Shown here piece after piece: positions 17,530 through 27,367 of a stretch of 64,000 nt of DNA. Positions within the stretch are counted from its first letter, which is position 1. Every line of letters starts with the position of its first letter. This DNA comes from Psychroserpens luteolus (GTDB lineage: Bacteria > Bacteroidota > Bacteroidia > Flavobacteriales > Flavobacteriaceae): contig NZ_JAHVXI010000002.1 of the NCBI RefSeq assembly GCF_021032705.1, forward strand, positions 310,001 to 374,000. The letters run 5' to 3'. A program made the translations under genes and the position numbers. The notes beneath the pieces are model-generated. The model made no database searches and was not told where the DNA came from. It saw nothing but the letters and a program-made list of their open reading frames with translations.

Positions 17530-18559
17530 CCTCAACAGTTTTTCTTAAACGTGTACGTCTGTCAAATGCTTGTAATTGATCGACTACTTTACTTTCAAGA
17601 AAATCAATAACGCGCTCTTCAACTTTAACCTTATTCTTATAGACTTTGTTGATATATGTAATTCCGCCTGGAGACATCACATTAACCTCTACGAGTTTTC
17701 CGCCTATAACGTCAATTCCAACGAAATATAAACCGTCTTTAACCAATTTTGGACCTATTTGCTTACACAATGCTTTTTCAGCTTTGGTCAATGAGTGCTT
17801 TTGAACCGAACCACCTGCTGATACATTAGAACGATGATCATCAGTACCAGGAACACGTTTCATAGCTCCAACTGGTTCTCCATTAAGTAACAAAATTCTA
17901 ACGTCACCTTGATCGGCGCCTTCAATATAATCTTGAAGAATCACATAGTTTGATGTGCCATCACCACTCGTGATATAAAAGTCTAATAATGAATTAATAT
18001 TACTCATTGCCGATTTTTCAATAAGTATCACACCAGAGCCTCCAAAGCCATTTAAAGGCTTTAAGATCATTTTATCAGCTTTAGATTCCTTAATTTGCTG
18101 TATGAGATAGTTTTTGTTTTTTGATACATGTGTATTTGGAATGATATTACTATGAGCATCACCAAAAGCAGCAGTATACAATTTGTTATTTGCCTCACGC
18201 ATACCTTGCAATGAATTCACTATAAACACATCATCTTTTACTGAATCCAAAAAATTAAGCATTATTGGGTCTAGTGGCGGATTAGCTCTAAAGAAAATAG
18301 CATCAAAACCAGCAAGCGGTAACATTTCTTCTCTTAGGGTTGCTTTATTGTAAAAAGCTTTTAATGTTGATGGCACTTTTTCCATACGATTAATAACCGT
18401 ACAAAATGCATTAGTAACACTATCTCTAATAGTTAAGTTAGCTGGTGTACATGTAGCAACACCATGACCTCTTTTAACACATTCTTTTATTAAAGCTAAA
18501 CTTGTATCGTTTTCAGGATCTATTTGTTCCCAAGGATACATGATAAAACAAACATTCAT
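17522..18559 (-). CDS. GshB-like ATP-grasp ligase (glutathione synthase family)
   Basis: This 345-residue ATP-grasp enzyme resembles prokaryotic glutathione synthase. The N-terminal domain has MYPWEQIDPENDTSL. The ATP-grasp core has KPLNGFGGSGV, DYIEGADQGDVRILL, DHRSNVSAGG, and a metal-binding end with VEVNVMSPGG. Such ligases join a carboxylate to an amine through an acyl phosphate. No gamma-glutamylcysteine ligase gene is in the window, so a glutathione product is not assured. The ATG at 18559 is preferred over a TTG two codons upstream. The context with rhodanese, amidohydrolase and peptidase suggests thiol or peptide-ligation metabolism. Confidence 0.85.
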   Translation of the reverse strand: MNVCFIMYPWEQIDPENDTSLALIKECVKRGHGVATCTPANLTIRDSVTNAFCTVINRMEKVPSTLKAFYNKATLREEMLPLAGFDAIFFRANPPLDPIMLNFLDSVKDDVFIVNSLQGMREANNKLYTAAFGDAHSNIIPNTHVSKNKNYLIQQIKESKADKMILKPLNGFGGSGVILIEKSAMSNINSLLDFYITSGDGTSNYVILQDYIEGADQGDVRILLLNGEPVGAMKRVPGTDDHRSNVSAGGSVQKHSLTKAEKALCKQIGPKLVKDGLYFVGIDVIGGKLVEVNVMSPGGITYINKVYKNKVKVEERVIDFLESKVVDQLQAFDRRTRLRKTVEDA

Positions 18560-18615
18560 AGTCAATTATTTTGGTTGGATATTATAAATTTAAAAAGAAT
18601 AATCTATTCTTAAAA

Positions 18616-19938
18616 CTATTTCACGGCTTCATAATGATCATCCCATTCTTTAGGTTGTGGGTCATGCAACTTGTCTAATGATTTAGCAACCATCATAGAA
18701 ACTGTTGCATCACCAGTTACATTTACAACTGTTCTACACATATCTAATGGTCTATCAACTGCAAAAATAAGTGCCAATCCGATTGGTAATAATTCTGCTG
18801 GAAACCCAATAGATTCTAATACAATCACTAACATTACCATTCCTGCACTAGGCACAGCGGCACTACCAATAGACGCTAACAACGCTGTAGCGATAATCAC
18901 TAACTGATTGGTAAAAGTTAAGCCCTCAGGCCAAATGACTTGCATAATAAAAACAGCAGCAATACCTTGATACAAACTGGTACCATCCATATTTACAGTA
19001 GCTCCAACAGGTAATACAAACCCAGACACTTCTTTGTCAACACCAATATGCTCTTCGACACGTTCCATAGTTACCGGAAGCGTTGCTGCACTACTACTAG
19101 TTGAAAATGCTAAAAGCTGAGCTGGAGAAATTTTATTTAAAAACCAAAGAGGAGATTTTTTGGTATACACCTTTACAAGAATAAGATAAAATACAATCAT
19201 CAAGGCTAAACCAATTACTACGCAAAGTGCGTAATTAAGCAGTTTTAAGAGAATTTCAGTATCGTCAAAAGCAATAATAACATTAGCCATTAATGCAAAA
19301 ACGGCATAAGGTGCAAACAACATGATAAGGTCTACCATTTTCATAACGACCTCATTGAGCGAGTCAAAAAATTTCACCAATGGTTTGGCTTTTTCTTCAG
19401 GAATTAATAACAAACAAATTCCAACAAACAGAGCAAAGAAAATCACTTGAAGCATTTTAGCTTCTGCGAATGACGTGAAAATATTGCTAGGAAAAATATC
19501 GACTAAAGCTTGCAATGGCCCAGCATCTTTTGTGGCAGAGGCTTTTTCTAACTTATCTAAGACACCAGCATCATTTTCGTATTTCATTTTAATCTTAGCT
19601 ATAGTTTCCTCTGACATTCCTGTACCTGGCTGTACGGTGTTCACAATAGACAATCCAATGACGATGGCAATCAATGTTGTTCCTATATAGATGATTATTG
19701 TACGTAATCCCATGGATTTAATCTTGGAAATATCTTTAAGATCAGATATCCCTTTGATAAGCGATGCTAATATTAAAGGAATGGCAATTAATTTCAATAA
19801 ATTAATAAAAATAGTACCAAAAGGTGAAATCCAATTGGTCACAAAATCTTTTCCTCCTACAGAATTCATAATAAAACCAAAGATGATTCCTAAAACCATT
19901 CCAATTATTATTTTCCAGTGTAATGCTAGTTTTTTCAT
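18616..19938 (-). CDS. Dicarboxylate/amino acid:cation symporter (DAACS family)
   Basis: This 440-residue integral membrane protein has about eight hydrophobic helices and the two re-entrant signature regions. The serine-rich loop AFSTSSSAATLPVT precedes PVGATVNMDGTSLYQG, where the NMDGT motif binds Na+ and substrate. Relatives (GltP, GltT, DctA) import glutamate, aspartate or C4-dicarboxylates with Na+ or H+. The substrate here cannot be chosen between these. It stands between the ATP-grasp gene and chorismate synthase, without tight coupling to either. Confidence 0.93.
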   Translation of the reverse strand: MKKLALHWKIIIGMVLGIIFGFIMNSVGGKDFVTNWISPFGTIFINLLKLIAIPLILASLIKGISDLKDISKIKSMGLRTIIIYIGTTLIAIVIGLSIVNTVQPGTGMSEETIAKIKMKYENDAGVLDKLEKASATKDAGPLQALVDIFPSNIFTSFAEAKMLQVIFFALFVGICLLLIPEEKAKPLVKFFDSLNEVVMKMVDLIMLFAPYAVFALMANVIIAFDDTEILLKLLNYALCVVIGLALMIVFYLILVKVYTKKSPLWFLNKISPAQLLAFSTSSSAATLPVTMERVEEHIGVDKEVSGFVLPVGATVNMDGTSLYQGIAAVFIMQVIWPEGLTFTNQLVIIATALLASIGSAAVPSAGMVMLVIVLESIGFPAELLPIGLALIFAVDRPLDMCRTVVNVTGDATVSMMVAKSLDKLHDPQPKEWDDHYEAVK

Positions 19939-19982
19939 ATGTAGTATTTAGCTTTTTCCAAAGGAAAAAGTAGTTATTTTGT

Positions 19983-21044
19983 TTAATTATAGAGTTTATT
20001 CAGTAAATAAAAATCGGCCAAGACTAGTGCAGCCATAGCTTCCACTATTGGAATAGCTCTAGGCACTACGCAAGGATCATGCCTACCTTTACCCTGCATT
20101 TCTACTAAGTCTCCAGAACTATTTAAAGTTTCTTGTTTTTGAATAATAGTTGCTACTGGTTTAAAGGCTACTCTAAAGTAAATATCCATACCATTGCTAA
20201 TTCCACCTTGAATACCACCAGACAAATTGGTTGTTGTCGTTCCGTCTTCATTGAATAGGTCATTATGTTCGCTTCCTTTCATTTTCGCGCCACAAAAGCC
20301 ACTGCCATATTCAAAACCTTTAACCGCGTTAATAGAAAGCATGGCTTTACCTAAATCGGCATGCAATTTATCAAAAACAGGTTCGCCTAAACCAATAGGC
20401 ACATTTTGAAGTACGCAAGTCACAGTACCTCCAATAGTATCACCTTCTTTTCTAATGGCCTTTATTTTAGAAATCATCTGTTCGGCAGTAGTCTCATCTG
20501 GGCAGCGTACGCTATTACTTTCAATTTTAGAAAAATCTAAATCCTGATACGGTTTTTCTAAAAACAAATCACCAACCGAAGATGTGTAAGCGTTAATCTT
20601 AATTGTACTTAGCAGTTGCTTTGCAATTGCTCCAGCAACAACGCGACATGCAGTTTCTCGCGCTGAACTACGTCCACCACCTCTATAATCACGCACGCCA
20701 TATTTTTTTTCATACGTGTAATCGGCATGACTTGGTCGATAGACATCCTTGATATGCGAATAGTCTTTAGATTTTTGATTTGTATTTCTAATAATAAATC
20801 CAATTGGAGTTCCTGTAGTTTGGCCTTCAAAAATTCCGGATAAAAACTCAACACTATCAGGCTCTTTGCGCTGTGTCACGATGTCAGATTGACCAGGCTT
20901 TCGGCGATCCATTTCTGCTTGAATCGCATCTAAATCTAATTTTAATCCTGCAGGACATCCATCAATTACACCTCCAATAGCAATACCATGAGACTCACCA
21001 AAGGTGGATAATTTAAAAATTTTTCCAAAGGAATTTCCTGCCAT
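19983..21044 (-). CDS. aroC: Chorismate synthase
   Basis: At 353 residues this is a full-length chorismate synthase, the last shikimate-pathway step, which converts EPSP to chorismate with reduced FMN. Signatures are [19 protein letters not shown] at the N-terminus, [22 protein letters not shown] in the middle, and [18 protein letters not shown] near the C-terminus. It appears to be monocistronic, with neighbours that do not belong to the pathway. Confidence 0.97.
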   Translation of the reverse strand: MAGNSFGKIFKLSTFGESHGIAIGGVIDGCPAGLKLDLDAIQAEMDRRKPGQSDIVTQRKEPDSVEFLSGIFEGQTTGTPIGFIIRNTNQKSKDYSHIKDVYRPSHADYTYEKKYGVRDYRGGGRSSARETACRVVAGAIAKQLLSTIKINAYTSSVGDLFLEKPYQDLDFSKIESNSVRCPDETTAEQMISKIKAIRKEGDTIGGTVTCVLQNVPIGLGEPVFDKLHADLGKAMLSINAVKGFEYGSGFCGAKMKGSEHNDLFNEDGTTTTNLSGGIQGGISNGMDIYFRVAFKPVATIIQKQETLNSSGDLVEMQGKGRHDPCVVPRAIPIVEAMAALVLADFYLLNKLYN

Positions 21045-21206
21045 AGACTTAGATTTTACGCTAATGTAATTCTAAAAATAGAGAAACAAAAACAGAATTT
21101 CATAAAGCCTTTAATTTCCATAGAAAAAACATATAACAACAGCTAAACAATTTACTGATTGCTTGATAATTACAGAAATTATCACAACTCTATTTGAATT
21201 AATTAA

Positions 21207-24128
21207 TCAAATCAATGCTCGCCTCAAAATAGTAATAGGATGTAAAGCCTCACGTCCTGTTCCATCTTTAATTTGATGCCTACAACTTGTCCCATTAGCA
21301 GAAATGATAATATTCTTGTTTGCATTTCTAATCACAGGAAACAAGGTCTGCTCTCCTATCTTCATACTCACTTCATAATGCTCTTTTTCATAACCAAAAC
21401 TTCCAGCCATACCACAGCAACCACTAGGAATGATAGTCACTTTATAGTTTTTAGGTAAGTTCAAAGCCGCAAAACTAGACATTTGATTTGCCAAGGCTTT
21501 CTGGTGACAATGTCCATGAAATTTTATAGTCTTATGTTCTAATGTAAACTGATCTGAGCTAATATTGCCAAGTTTTATTTCTTGTTGAATGAACTCTTCT
21601 ATCAAAAATGTGTGTTTTGCGAGGTGTTCGGCGGACTCTTTATCATCGGCTAATCTTAAATATTCATCTTTAAACGTAAGAATAGCCGAAGGTTCTATCC
21701 CAACAAGTGGTGTGTCTTCTGAAATTAACTCTTTAAATAAAGACACATTTTTGTTAGCAAAACCTTTAGCCTGATCTAATAATCCTTTTGATAAAAATGC
21801 TCGACCAGATTCATGATGTTCAATAATTTTTATTTCGTAATTAAGACCTTTTAACAAGGTGATAGCATCAATCCCAATCGAGGTATCTAAATAGTTTGTG
21901 AATTCGTCATTAAACAAATAAATTGTCTTTATATAATTACTATTATTTAATTCATTTTTAGAACTTTGAAGTTCTTTATATAAATTTTTACTTGATAATA
22001 ATGGCAAGGTTCTTTTCTTCGAAATTCCGAAGATTTTTTTCAGAATAAAAGACGTCAATACATTCGAAAATATAAAATTCGTTACCCATGGAAAGTGACT
22101 TCCAAATTTGTTTAAACGATTGTTATATGCAAAGAGCTTTGTACGCCAACTTACACCATTAGCTTTTTGATATTGATATTGAAACTCAGTTTTCAAACTA
22201 GCGACATCAACACTACTTGGGCATTCACTAACACAGGCCTTACAACTCAAACACAAATCAAAAACTGTTTTTAACTCATCATGATTAAATCTATTAGCTT
22301 TTTCTGAGTGCGTCAAAAATTCACGTAAAGCATTAGCTCTTGCTCTAGTTGTATCTTTTTCATTTCTTGTAGCACGATAACTCGGACACATTGTTCCGCC
22401 AAATTCAGGTAGTTTCCTACAATCACCAGACCCATTACACTTCTCAACTTCTCGCAATATCCCTAAAGACTTCGAGAAATCTAAAACCGTTTCAATTTCT
22501 GGTTCTTGACGACCAGGCTCATAACGTAGTGACTCATCCATTGGAAATGCATCAATAATCTTTCCTGGATTAAAGATGTTTTCAGGATCAAATATAGACT
22601 TGATACGTTTTAAAATTTCATAATTAGACTCGCCAATCATCATTGGAATAAACTCGGCACGTACAATACCGTCTCCGTGTTCTCCACTCATAGAACCATT
22701 ATAACGCTTTACCAAATGAGCAACATCTGTAGTTATCTCTCTAAACAACACAACATCTGCTTTTTTCTTTAAATTGAGTATTGGTCTTAAATGTAGTTCT
22801 CCCGCTCCTGCATGTGCATAATAGACTGGTTTCTGATCATACTTTTTCATTAATTCAGAAAACGCCTTGATATAACTGGACAAATCTTCTAATGCCACTG
22901 CTGTATCTTCAATACAAGCAGCTGTCTTCTCATCACCTATCATATTTCCCAATAAACCTAATCCCGCTTTTCGTAAATCGTTAGCCCTATCGATCATGGC
23001 TTCTTCAAGCAATACATTAGCGTAAGATAAATTAGAGTCCTGCAGGTCAACAATTAGCGATTGAGACAACCTTTTCAACTCCTCTTCATTATCAGACCTC
23101 AATTCGCACATCAATATAGCCTCTGGATCTCCTTCCAAAAACTGACGATTAGCCTGTTGCTTTGTATTATACTTTGTAAGATCCAAAATGGTTTTATCCA
23201 GCATTTCACAGGTGTACAAATCATGATTCATGACCAATGAAACTGCATCCAAACAACTTTCTATAGATTCGAAATGTGCAGCAATCATTACATTTTTTGA
23301 AGGAGGAAGCTCATCCAATTGCAGTGTGATTTGTGTAGTAAATGCTAATGTTCCTTCACTTCCCGACAATAAAGCACACATATTAAAAGCATCAGGAGAC
23401 GTATCAAATATTTCATTTTTCAACAACTCATCTATAGCATAACCAGTATTTCTACGATGTATTTGAGGTTTAGGAAAATTGTCTTTTATTTGTTTTTGAA
23501 TGTGCTCTTCTTTTAATTCAGAATATATTGTTTTATAAATCTGCCCTTCCAATGTACTTGATCTCATTTTCTCTTGAAAACTTTCCATTGACACACTCGA
23601 AAACACCGCCTCACTCCCATCACTTAAAATCACATCAAGCGCCAATACCTTATCTCTAGTTACACCATATTTTATAGATGTTGTCCCAGAAGAATTATTG
23701 CCAACCATGCCTCCAATCATACACCGATTAGAGGTAGACGTATTAGGACCAAAAAATAAACCAAAAGGCTTTAAATAGTTATTTAACTCATCTCTTACAA
23801 CTCCAGGTTGCACTGTAACAGTGCGCTTTTTTTCGTTGATATCGACTATTTTATTAAAATATTTAGAGACATCAACTACAATACCGTTCCCTACACACTG
23901 ACCAGCAAGTGACGTGCCTGCTGTTCTTGGAATAAGTGATGTATTATACACTCTAGCAAAGTCAATGAGGCATTTTATATCTGCTTTAGTTTTAGGAAGC
24001 GCAACAGCTAACGGCATCATTCTATATACCGAAGCATCAGTCGCATAAAGTGTTTTTGTCAAGTCATCAAAATGCAACTCACCATCTAATTGAGAAGACA
24101 ATACTTGTAGCTGTGAATTGATTATCAT
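21207..24128 (-). CDS. FAD-linked oxidase fused to Fe-S/CCG-domain oxidoreductase (YdiJ-like)
   Basis: This 973-residue fusion begins with a PCMH-type FAD-binding domain (PRTAGTSLAGQCVGNG, GNNSSGTTSIKYG) and a FAD-oxidase C-terminal domain to about 525. A 4Fe-4S region at about 625-640 follows (CLSCKACVSECPSSVD), preceded by a CNGSGDCR-containing linker. Two cysteine-rich CCG-type segments end the protein (HGHCHQKAL and SGCCGMAGSFGY, near 880 and 900). Homologues oxidise D-2-hydroxyacids such as D-lactate or D-2-hydroxyglutarate and pass electrons on. The protein has no signal peptide and is probably a membrane-associated cytosolic enzyme. Confidence 0.9.
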   Translation of the reverse strand: MIINSQLQVLSSQLDGELHFDDLTKTLYATDASVYRMMPLAVALPKTKADIKCLIDFARVYNTSLIPRTAGTSLAGQCVGNGIVVDVSKYFNKIVDINEKKRTVTVQPGVVRDELNNYLKPFGLFFGPNTSTSNRCMIGGMVGNNSSGTTSIKYGVTRDKVLALDVILSDGSEAVFSSVSMESFQEKMRSSTLEGQIYKTIYSELKEEHIQKQIKDNFPKPQIHRRNTGYAIDELLKNEIFDTSPDAFNMCALLSGSEGTLAFTTQITLQLDELPPSKNVMIAAHFESIESCLDAVSLVMNHDLYTCEMLDKTILDLTKYNTKQQANRQFLEGDPEAILMCELRSDNEEELKRLSQSLIVDLQDSNLSYANVLLEEAMIDRANDLRKAGLGLLGNMIGDEKTAACIEDTAVALEDLSSYIKAFSELMKKYDQKPVYYAHAGAGELHLRPILNLKKKADVVLFREITTDVAHLVKRYNGSMSGEHGDGIVRAEFIPMMIGESNYEILKRIKSIFDPENIFNPGKIIDAFPMDESLRYEPGRQEPEIETVLDFSKSLGILREVEKCNGSGDCRKLPEFGGTMCPSYRATRNEKDTTRARANALREFLTHSEKANRFNHDELKTVFDLCLSCKACVSECPSSVDVASLKTEFQYQYQKANGVSWRTKLFAYNNRLNKFGSHFPWVTNFIFSNVLTSFILKKIFGISKKRTLPLLSSKNLYKELQSSKNELNNSNYIKTIYLFNDEFTNYLDTSIGIDAITLLKGLNYEIKIIEHHESGRAFLSKGLLDQAKGFANKNVSLFKELISEDTPLVGIEPSAILTFKDEYLRLADDKESAEHLAKHTFLIEEFIQQEIKLGNISSDQFTLEHKTIKFHGHCHQKALANQMSSFAALNLPKNYKVTIIPSGCCGMAGSFGYEKEHYEVSMKIGEQTLFPVIRNANKNIIISANGTSCRHQIKDGTGREALHPITILRRALI

Positions 24129-24188
24129 ATATGAATAACTATGTTTATAAAACTAAAAAGAAATTTAATAAAACCTGTTTTTTGGCGT

Positions 24189-24196
24189 TATTTTTG
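24189..24196 (+). promoter_or_regulatory. Possible -7 box for the beta-barrel gene
   Basis: TATTTTTG matches TAnnTTTG exactly, 83 bases upstream of the ATG at 24280, implying a leader of roughly 75 bases. A -33 element is not visible at the usual distance. Confidence 0.4.
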
Positions 24197-24279
24197 TAAA
24201 GTTAATCCGAAAAAGAAAGCAAACGTCTTTATTTGACTTTCATTCGTAATTAATTAATAACAACAAAAACTTAAATTTT

Positions 24280-24762
24280 ATGAAAAAATTATTTTTATTA
24301 GCATTAGCTTTAATTGGCTTTACAACCGTAAATGCACAAGACATTGCAGATAACGCTATTGGTCTTCGTTTAGGAGACAGTGATGGTTTTGGCGCTGAAA
24401 TTTCATACCAAAGAGCCCTTGGAGATAACAATCGTTTAGAGTTAGATCTCGGTTTAAGAAGCGGGAATAATTATGATGGCTTTAAGCTTGCTGGACTTTA
24501 TCAATGGGTTTGGAATATTGATGGCGCTTTTAACTGGTATGCAGGTGCTGGTGGCGGTGTTGGATCATACAGTTTCGACAATGTTCCTAATGGTGCTGAT
24601 GACAGTGAAACGTTTATATTCGTAGCTGGAGATATTGGTATTGAATACAATTTTGACATTCCGCTACAATTATCTCTTGATGCTAGGCCAGAACTTGGTT
24701 TTGGCGACTTTAGAGATGATTTAGATTTCGATATTGCACTCGGAATTAGATATAGATTCTAA
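24280..24762 (+). CDS. Small outer-membrane beta-barrel protein
   Basis: This 160-residue protein has a clear signal peptide (MKKLFLLALALIGFTTVNAQ, cleavage after residue 19 or 20). Alternating-residue strands follow, ending in LGIRYRF. The terminal Phe and the alternating aromatic residues are typical of an outer-membrane barrel of about eight strands. Glycine-rich turns such as GAGGGVGSYSF are present. The function is unknown, since many such OmpA/OmpW-like proteins are structural. A strong terminator follows 21 bases after the stop. Confidence 0.8.
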   Translation: MKKLFLLALALIGFTTVNAQDIADNAIGLRLGDSDGFGAEISYQRALGDNNRLELDLGLRSGNNYDGFKLAGLYQWVWNIDGAFNWYAGAGGGVGSYSFDNVPNGADDSETFIFVAGDIGIEYNFDIPLQLSLDARPELGFGDFRDDLDFDIALGIRYRF

Positions 24763-24783
24763 AATCAATCTAAGACTATATTT

Positions 24784-24817
24784 AAAAAGCCACTTCGTTT
24801 GAAGTGGCTTTTTTTTT
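24784..24817. terminator. Strong bidirectional intrinsic terminator
   Basis: AAAAAGCCACTTC (24784-24796), a GTTT loop and GAAGTGGCTTTTT (24801-24813) form a perfect 13-bp stem followed by more T residues. The A-run on the left gives a T-tract on the other strand. It can therefore end both the barrel gene and the convergent DinB gene. Confidence 0.9.
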
Positions 24818-25331
24818 ATAAGTATCGTTCTTTAATAACGTCACAGTGATGGTTCTCATGTCCAGTAACAATAAATGCCACAGCCCGTGGAGATAAATTA
24901 CTATTGCTCGCTGTTCCAATTTTAGCAAGCATCTCTTCAGTAAAGCCATCAAATAAATTAATAGTAGCTAATCGAACAGCTTTATACTCATTCATTAAAC
25001 TATATATCGAGCGATTGTTTGCATTACAACTGGCTGCATACTCATCTTGATCAAAACCAGGGAATAAAGTTTTATCGCCTCTAGCAATACCAAGCGCTCT
25101 ATAAGTAAATACGCGTTCTGTATCAATTAAATGCTGTATAATCTCTTTTACAGTCCACTTCCCTTCAGCATATCTATATTCCAGTTTGTCCTCTGGAATA
25201 GACTCTAAAAAAGCAATTGTAGCATTACCATTATCTTTTAAACCTTCATTTAAATGAGATGAATCTGCCTTTTCTATATAGGTTTGATAATAAGGGTTAT
25301 ATTCACTTTTTAATAAGTCATCTTTAGTCAT
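24816..25331 (-). CDS. DinB-family four-helix protein
   Basis: This 171-residue DinB/YfiT-like protein has a four-helix bundle with the spaced histidines of a metal site: IIQHLIDTERVF near residue 66, and the C-terminal GHENHHCDVIKERYL. DinB proteins are often thiol-dependent transferases or hydrolases acting with bacillithiol or related thiols. In this phylum the substrate is unknown. Its 3' end reaches the shared terminator. Confidence 0.82.
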   Translation of the reverse strand: MTKDDLLKSEYNPYYQTYIEKADSSHLNEGLKDNGNATIAFLESIPEDKLEYRYAEGKWTVKEIIQHLIDTERVFTYRALGIARGDKTLFPGFDQDEYAASCNANNRSIYSLMNEYKAVRLATINLFDGFTEEMLAKIGTASNSNLSPRAVAFIVTGHENHHCDVIKERYL

Positions 25332-25360
25332 AATTATGGTGTTTAGAATTTAAATGCAAC

Positions 25361-25394
25361 AAAAAACCCTTCATCAAATACATGACAAAGGGTT
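25361..25394 (-). terminator. Intrinsic terminator after the Lrp/AsnC gene
   Basis: Read on the minus strand, AACCCTT and AAGGGTT arms flank a 16-base loop and are followed by TTTTTT. It lies 22 bases beyond the Lrp stop codon and before the DinB start. Confidence 0.65.
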
Positions 25395-25416
25395 AATTTT
25401 ATAAATGTTAAAATAG

Positions 25417-25896
25417 TTATAGTTCATTAAAAATAGTATGCATTAAACGCTTCTTGTCGTTAATACTTTCTTCTAGAGAAATCATAGTCTCTGTTCTGTA
25501 AATTCCTTCAATATCGTCTAGCATAAAGATAATATCTTTTGCATGAGACGTGTTCTTTGCTCTCACCTTACAGAAAATATTGAACTTACCAGTAGTGATG
25601 TGCGCAACAGTTACATAAGGTATCTGAGCAATACGCTCTAAAACAAATTTCGTTTGAGATGTATTATTCAAAAACACACCAACATAAGCTATGAATGAAT
25701 ACCCAAGCTTTTGGTAATCTAGAGTTAAAGACGAGCCTCTGATAATACCAGCTTCTTCCATTTTTTTAACTCTTACATGCACAGTTCCTGCCGAGATCAC
25801 TAATTTTTTAGCAATATCCGTAAAAGGAATTCTCGTATTATCGATTAACATATCTAAAATTTGATGATCAATTTCATCTAATTTAAATTTCGCCAT
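25417..25896 (-). CDS. Lrp/AsnC-family transcriptional regulator
   Basis: This 159-residue regulator has an N-terminal winged helix-turn-helix (LDEIDHQILDMLIDN, AKKLVISAGTVHVRVKKMEEAG) at about 1-60. A RAM/ligand-binding domain follows at about 65-150 (YVGVFLNN, VAHITTGKFNIFC). Members bind amino acids and control amino-acid metabolism or transport. The target genes here are not obvious. A TAnnTTTG box lies 27 bases upstream on the minus strand. Confidence 0.93.
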   Translation of the reverse strand: MAKFKLDEIDHQILDMLIDNTRIPFTDIAKKLVISAGTVHVRVKKMEEAGIIRGSSLTLDYQKLGYSFIAYVGVFLNNTSQTKFVLERIAQIPYVTVAHITTGKFNIFCKVRAKNTSHAKDIIFMLDDIEGIYRTETMISLEESINDKKRLMHTIFNEL

Positions 25897-25922
25897 TTTC
25901 TTACTTTTTTATAAATATTATA

Positions 25923-25930
25923 CAAAAATA
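25923..25930 (-). promoter_or_regulatory. Bacteroidota -7 box for the Lrp/AsnC gene
   Basis: The minus strand reads TATTTTTG, an exact consensus match, 26 bases before the ATG. No -33 element is seen. Confidence 0.5.
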
Positions 25931-25971
25931 ATGCAATTTCCTTAAAGATACTGCATTAAAAATGGACTTTT

Positions 25972-27102
25972 TTACGGTTTTAATAAGAATTTTTCATTAT
26001 TTATGACTACGAAATCGTTTTCGTTGCCCTCGGAAATTGTAGTATTATTCTCTCCGAATACTTGATATCCATTAGCATTGAGCTCTTTATGTGCATTAAA
26101 ATCGCTTAAATCTGAGATTTTTTCAATTTTAGGGATAAATTTCACCTCACCACCCACTAGCCTTTCATGAAATTGAACAGCCACATCCAATCCGCTAGTA
26201 TTTCTAATAATAATGTCATAGAACAACTTTTCGTTTTTTGGAATATCTAAATAGGTCGCATATTTATGTCCGTTTACTACATTGTTCGCAATGTAAGATA
26301 GTGACACTAGTAATGACTGAAACATGAATTCTCGCGTTTGCTCTCTCATATAGTCATTTGTAAAATGACCAGCCTCAAATAACACCGTTGGCACATCTTT
26401 AGCTTGAAATGTATCGCCTACACAGTTAATATTGAATCCGTCATCATATATACCAACCTGATCTTTAATCTGCAATTGGAGATTCTTATTCATTACAGTA
26501 ATAATCTCCATAGCTACCATTCTGGATGACGTAACTGTACGCTCAGCATCTTGTGCTGGAGCTAGAAAGGATACTGTTGCCGATTTATTCGTATGCCCAG
26601 CACTAAAGATTGTTCGTTGTCCATGTAAATTATAGCAAAAATGCGGTTTAAATTTTTCAAAAACAGAACGCAACACCCTGCTTTCAGGCTGGGATAAGTC
26701 TTGAGCATCACGATTTAAATCTATATCATTTGCATTATGTCTCGTATAAGCTAAAGCTCCATCAGGGTTTAAAATTGGAATTATTTTAATAGTACATTGC
26801 TCCAAAATTAAATCCAAATCAAAAGTGTTCTCAGCAAAAGCATTGAGCATATCAAAAATTGCCTTGGTTGTTGTGCTTTCGTTGCCATGCATTTGAGACC
26901 ACATTAAAACCTTTTTGTCTCCATGCCCCAAAGTAATTGTATAAACAGGTAATGAATTCACAGAAGTCCCAACCAAATCAATGCTAAAATTTTTATCAAA
27001 TTTCTTAAGTAAAGGCGCTATAAAACCATGGTGAATATAGCGTCCAAAAAGCAACTTTTCTTTGTGTGTTTTGAATAATGTTTTAAGAGTTTCTAACTGC
27101 AT
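25972..27102 (-). CDS. M14-family zinc carboxypeptidase
   Basis: This 376-residue M14 peptidase has no signal peptide. The zinc ligands are H72 and E75 in MHGNESTT, and H160 in CYNLHGQRT. The substrate-binding DLNRDAQ occurs near 128, and a Glu in VLFEAGHF near 240 is a candidate catalytic base. The cytosolic location suggests processing of internal peptides or peptidoglycan fragments. It is divergent from an XRE regulator, with palindromes between them. Confidence 0.88.
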   Translation of the reverse strand: MQLETLKTLFKTHKEKLLFGRYIHHGFIAPLLKKFDKNFSIDLVGTSVNSLPVYTITLGHGDKKVLMWSQMHGNESTTTKAIFDMLNAFAENTFDLDLILEQCTIKIIPILNPDGALAYTRHNANDIDLNRDAQDLSQPESRVLRSVFEKFKPHFCYNLHGQRTIFSAGHTNKSATVSFLAPAQDAERTVTSSRMVAMEIITVMNKNLQLQIKDQVGIYDDGFNINCVGDTFQAKDVPTVLFEAGHFTNDYMREQTREFMFQSLLVSLSYIANNVVNGHKYATYLDIPKNEKLFYDIIIRNTSGLDVAVQFHERLVGGEVKFIPKIEKISDLSDFNAHKELNANGYQVFGENNTTISEGNENDFVVINNEKFLLKP

Positions 27103-27121
27103 ATTTACAAATTACCAATCA

Positions 27122-27155
27122 CAAAGGTAAACATTTGTTAATTTACAATTGTAAA
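27122..27155 (-). promoter_or_regulatory. M14 peptidase promoter overlapped by a 14-bp palindrome
   Basis: On the minus strand TACCTTTG (27129-27122) is an exact -7 box 19 bases before the ATG. The perfect palindrome TTTACAATTGTAAA at 27142-27155 covers the position of the -33 element (TTTA with a 22-base spacer). This arrangement would suit a repressor site. Confidence 0.55.
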
Positions 27156-27367
27156 CACACGAAATATCCAATTACAGTTTCATTTGTTGATATTTGTATA
27201 CAATTTACCTCTTATACCTAAATGTTAATTGAAGAAAATGCAATAAAAAATATTTATTAGCATCAAATAATTAATATTCAGATAATTAAATCAATTTAAG
27301 TAAAGTTTAAGTTTTATATATAATATATTATTATTAGTTCTTTATCTTTAGAGTTTACAATTTTATT
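27156..27367. other. AT-rich intergenic region between divergent M14 and XRE genes
   Basis: This stretch between the two promoter zones is very AT-rich (TATATATAATATATTATTA near 27315-27333). It holds no reading frame of note. A further half-site, TTTACAA, occurs near 27354, matching the left half of the 27142 palindrome. Confidence 0.5.

Noticed and set aside
19475-19951. Plus-strand reading frames opposite the DAACS symporter
   Set aside because: They have no start signals and mirror a strongly conserved membrane protein, so they are shadows.
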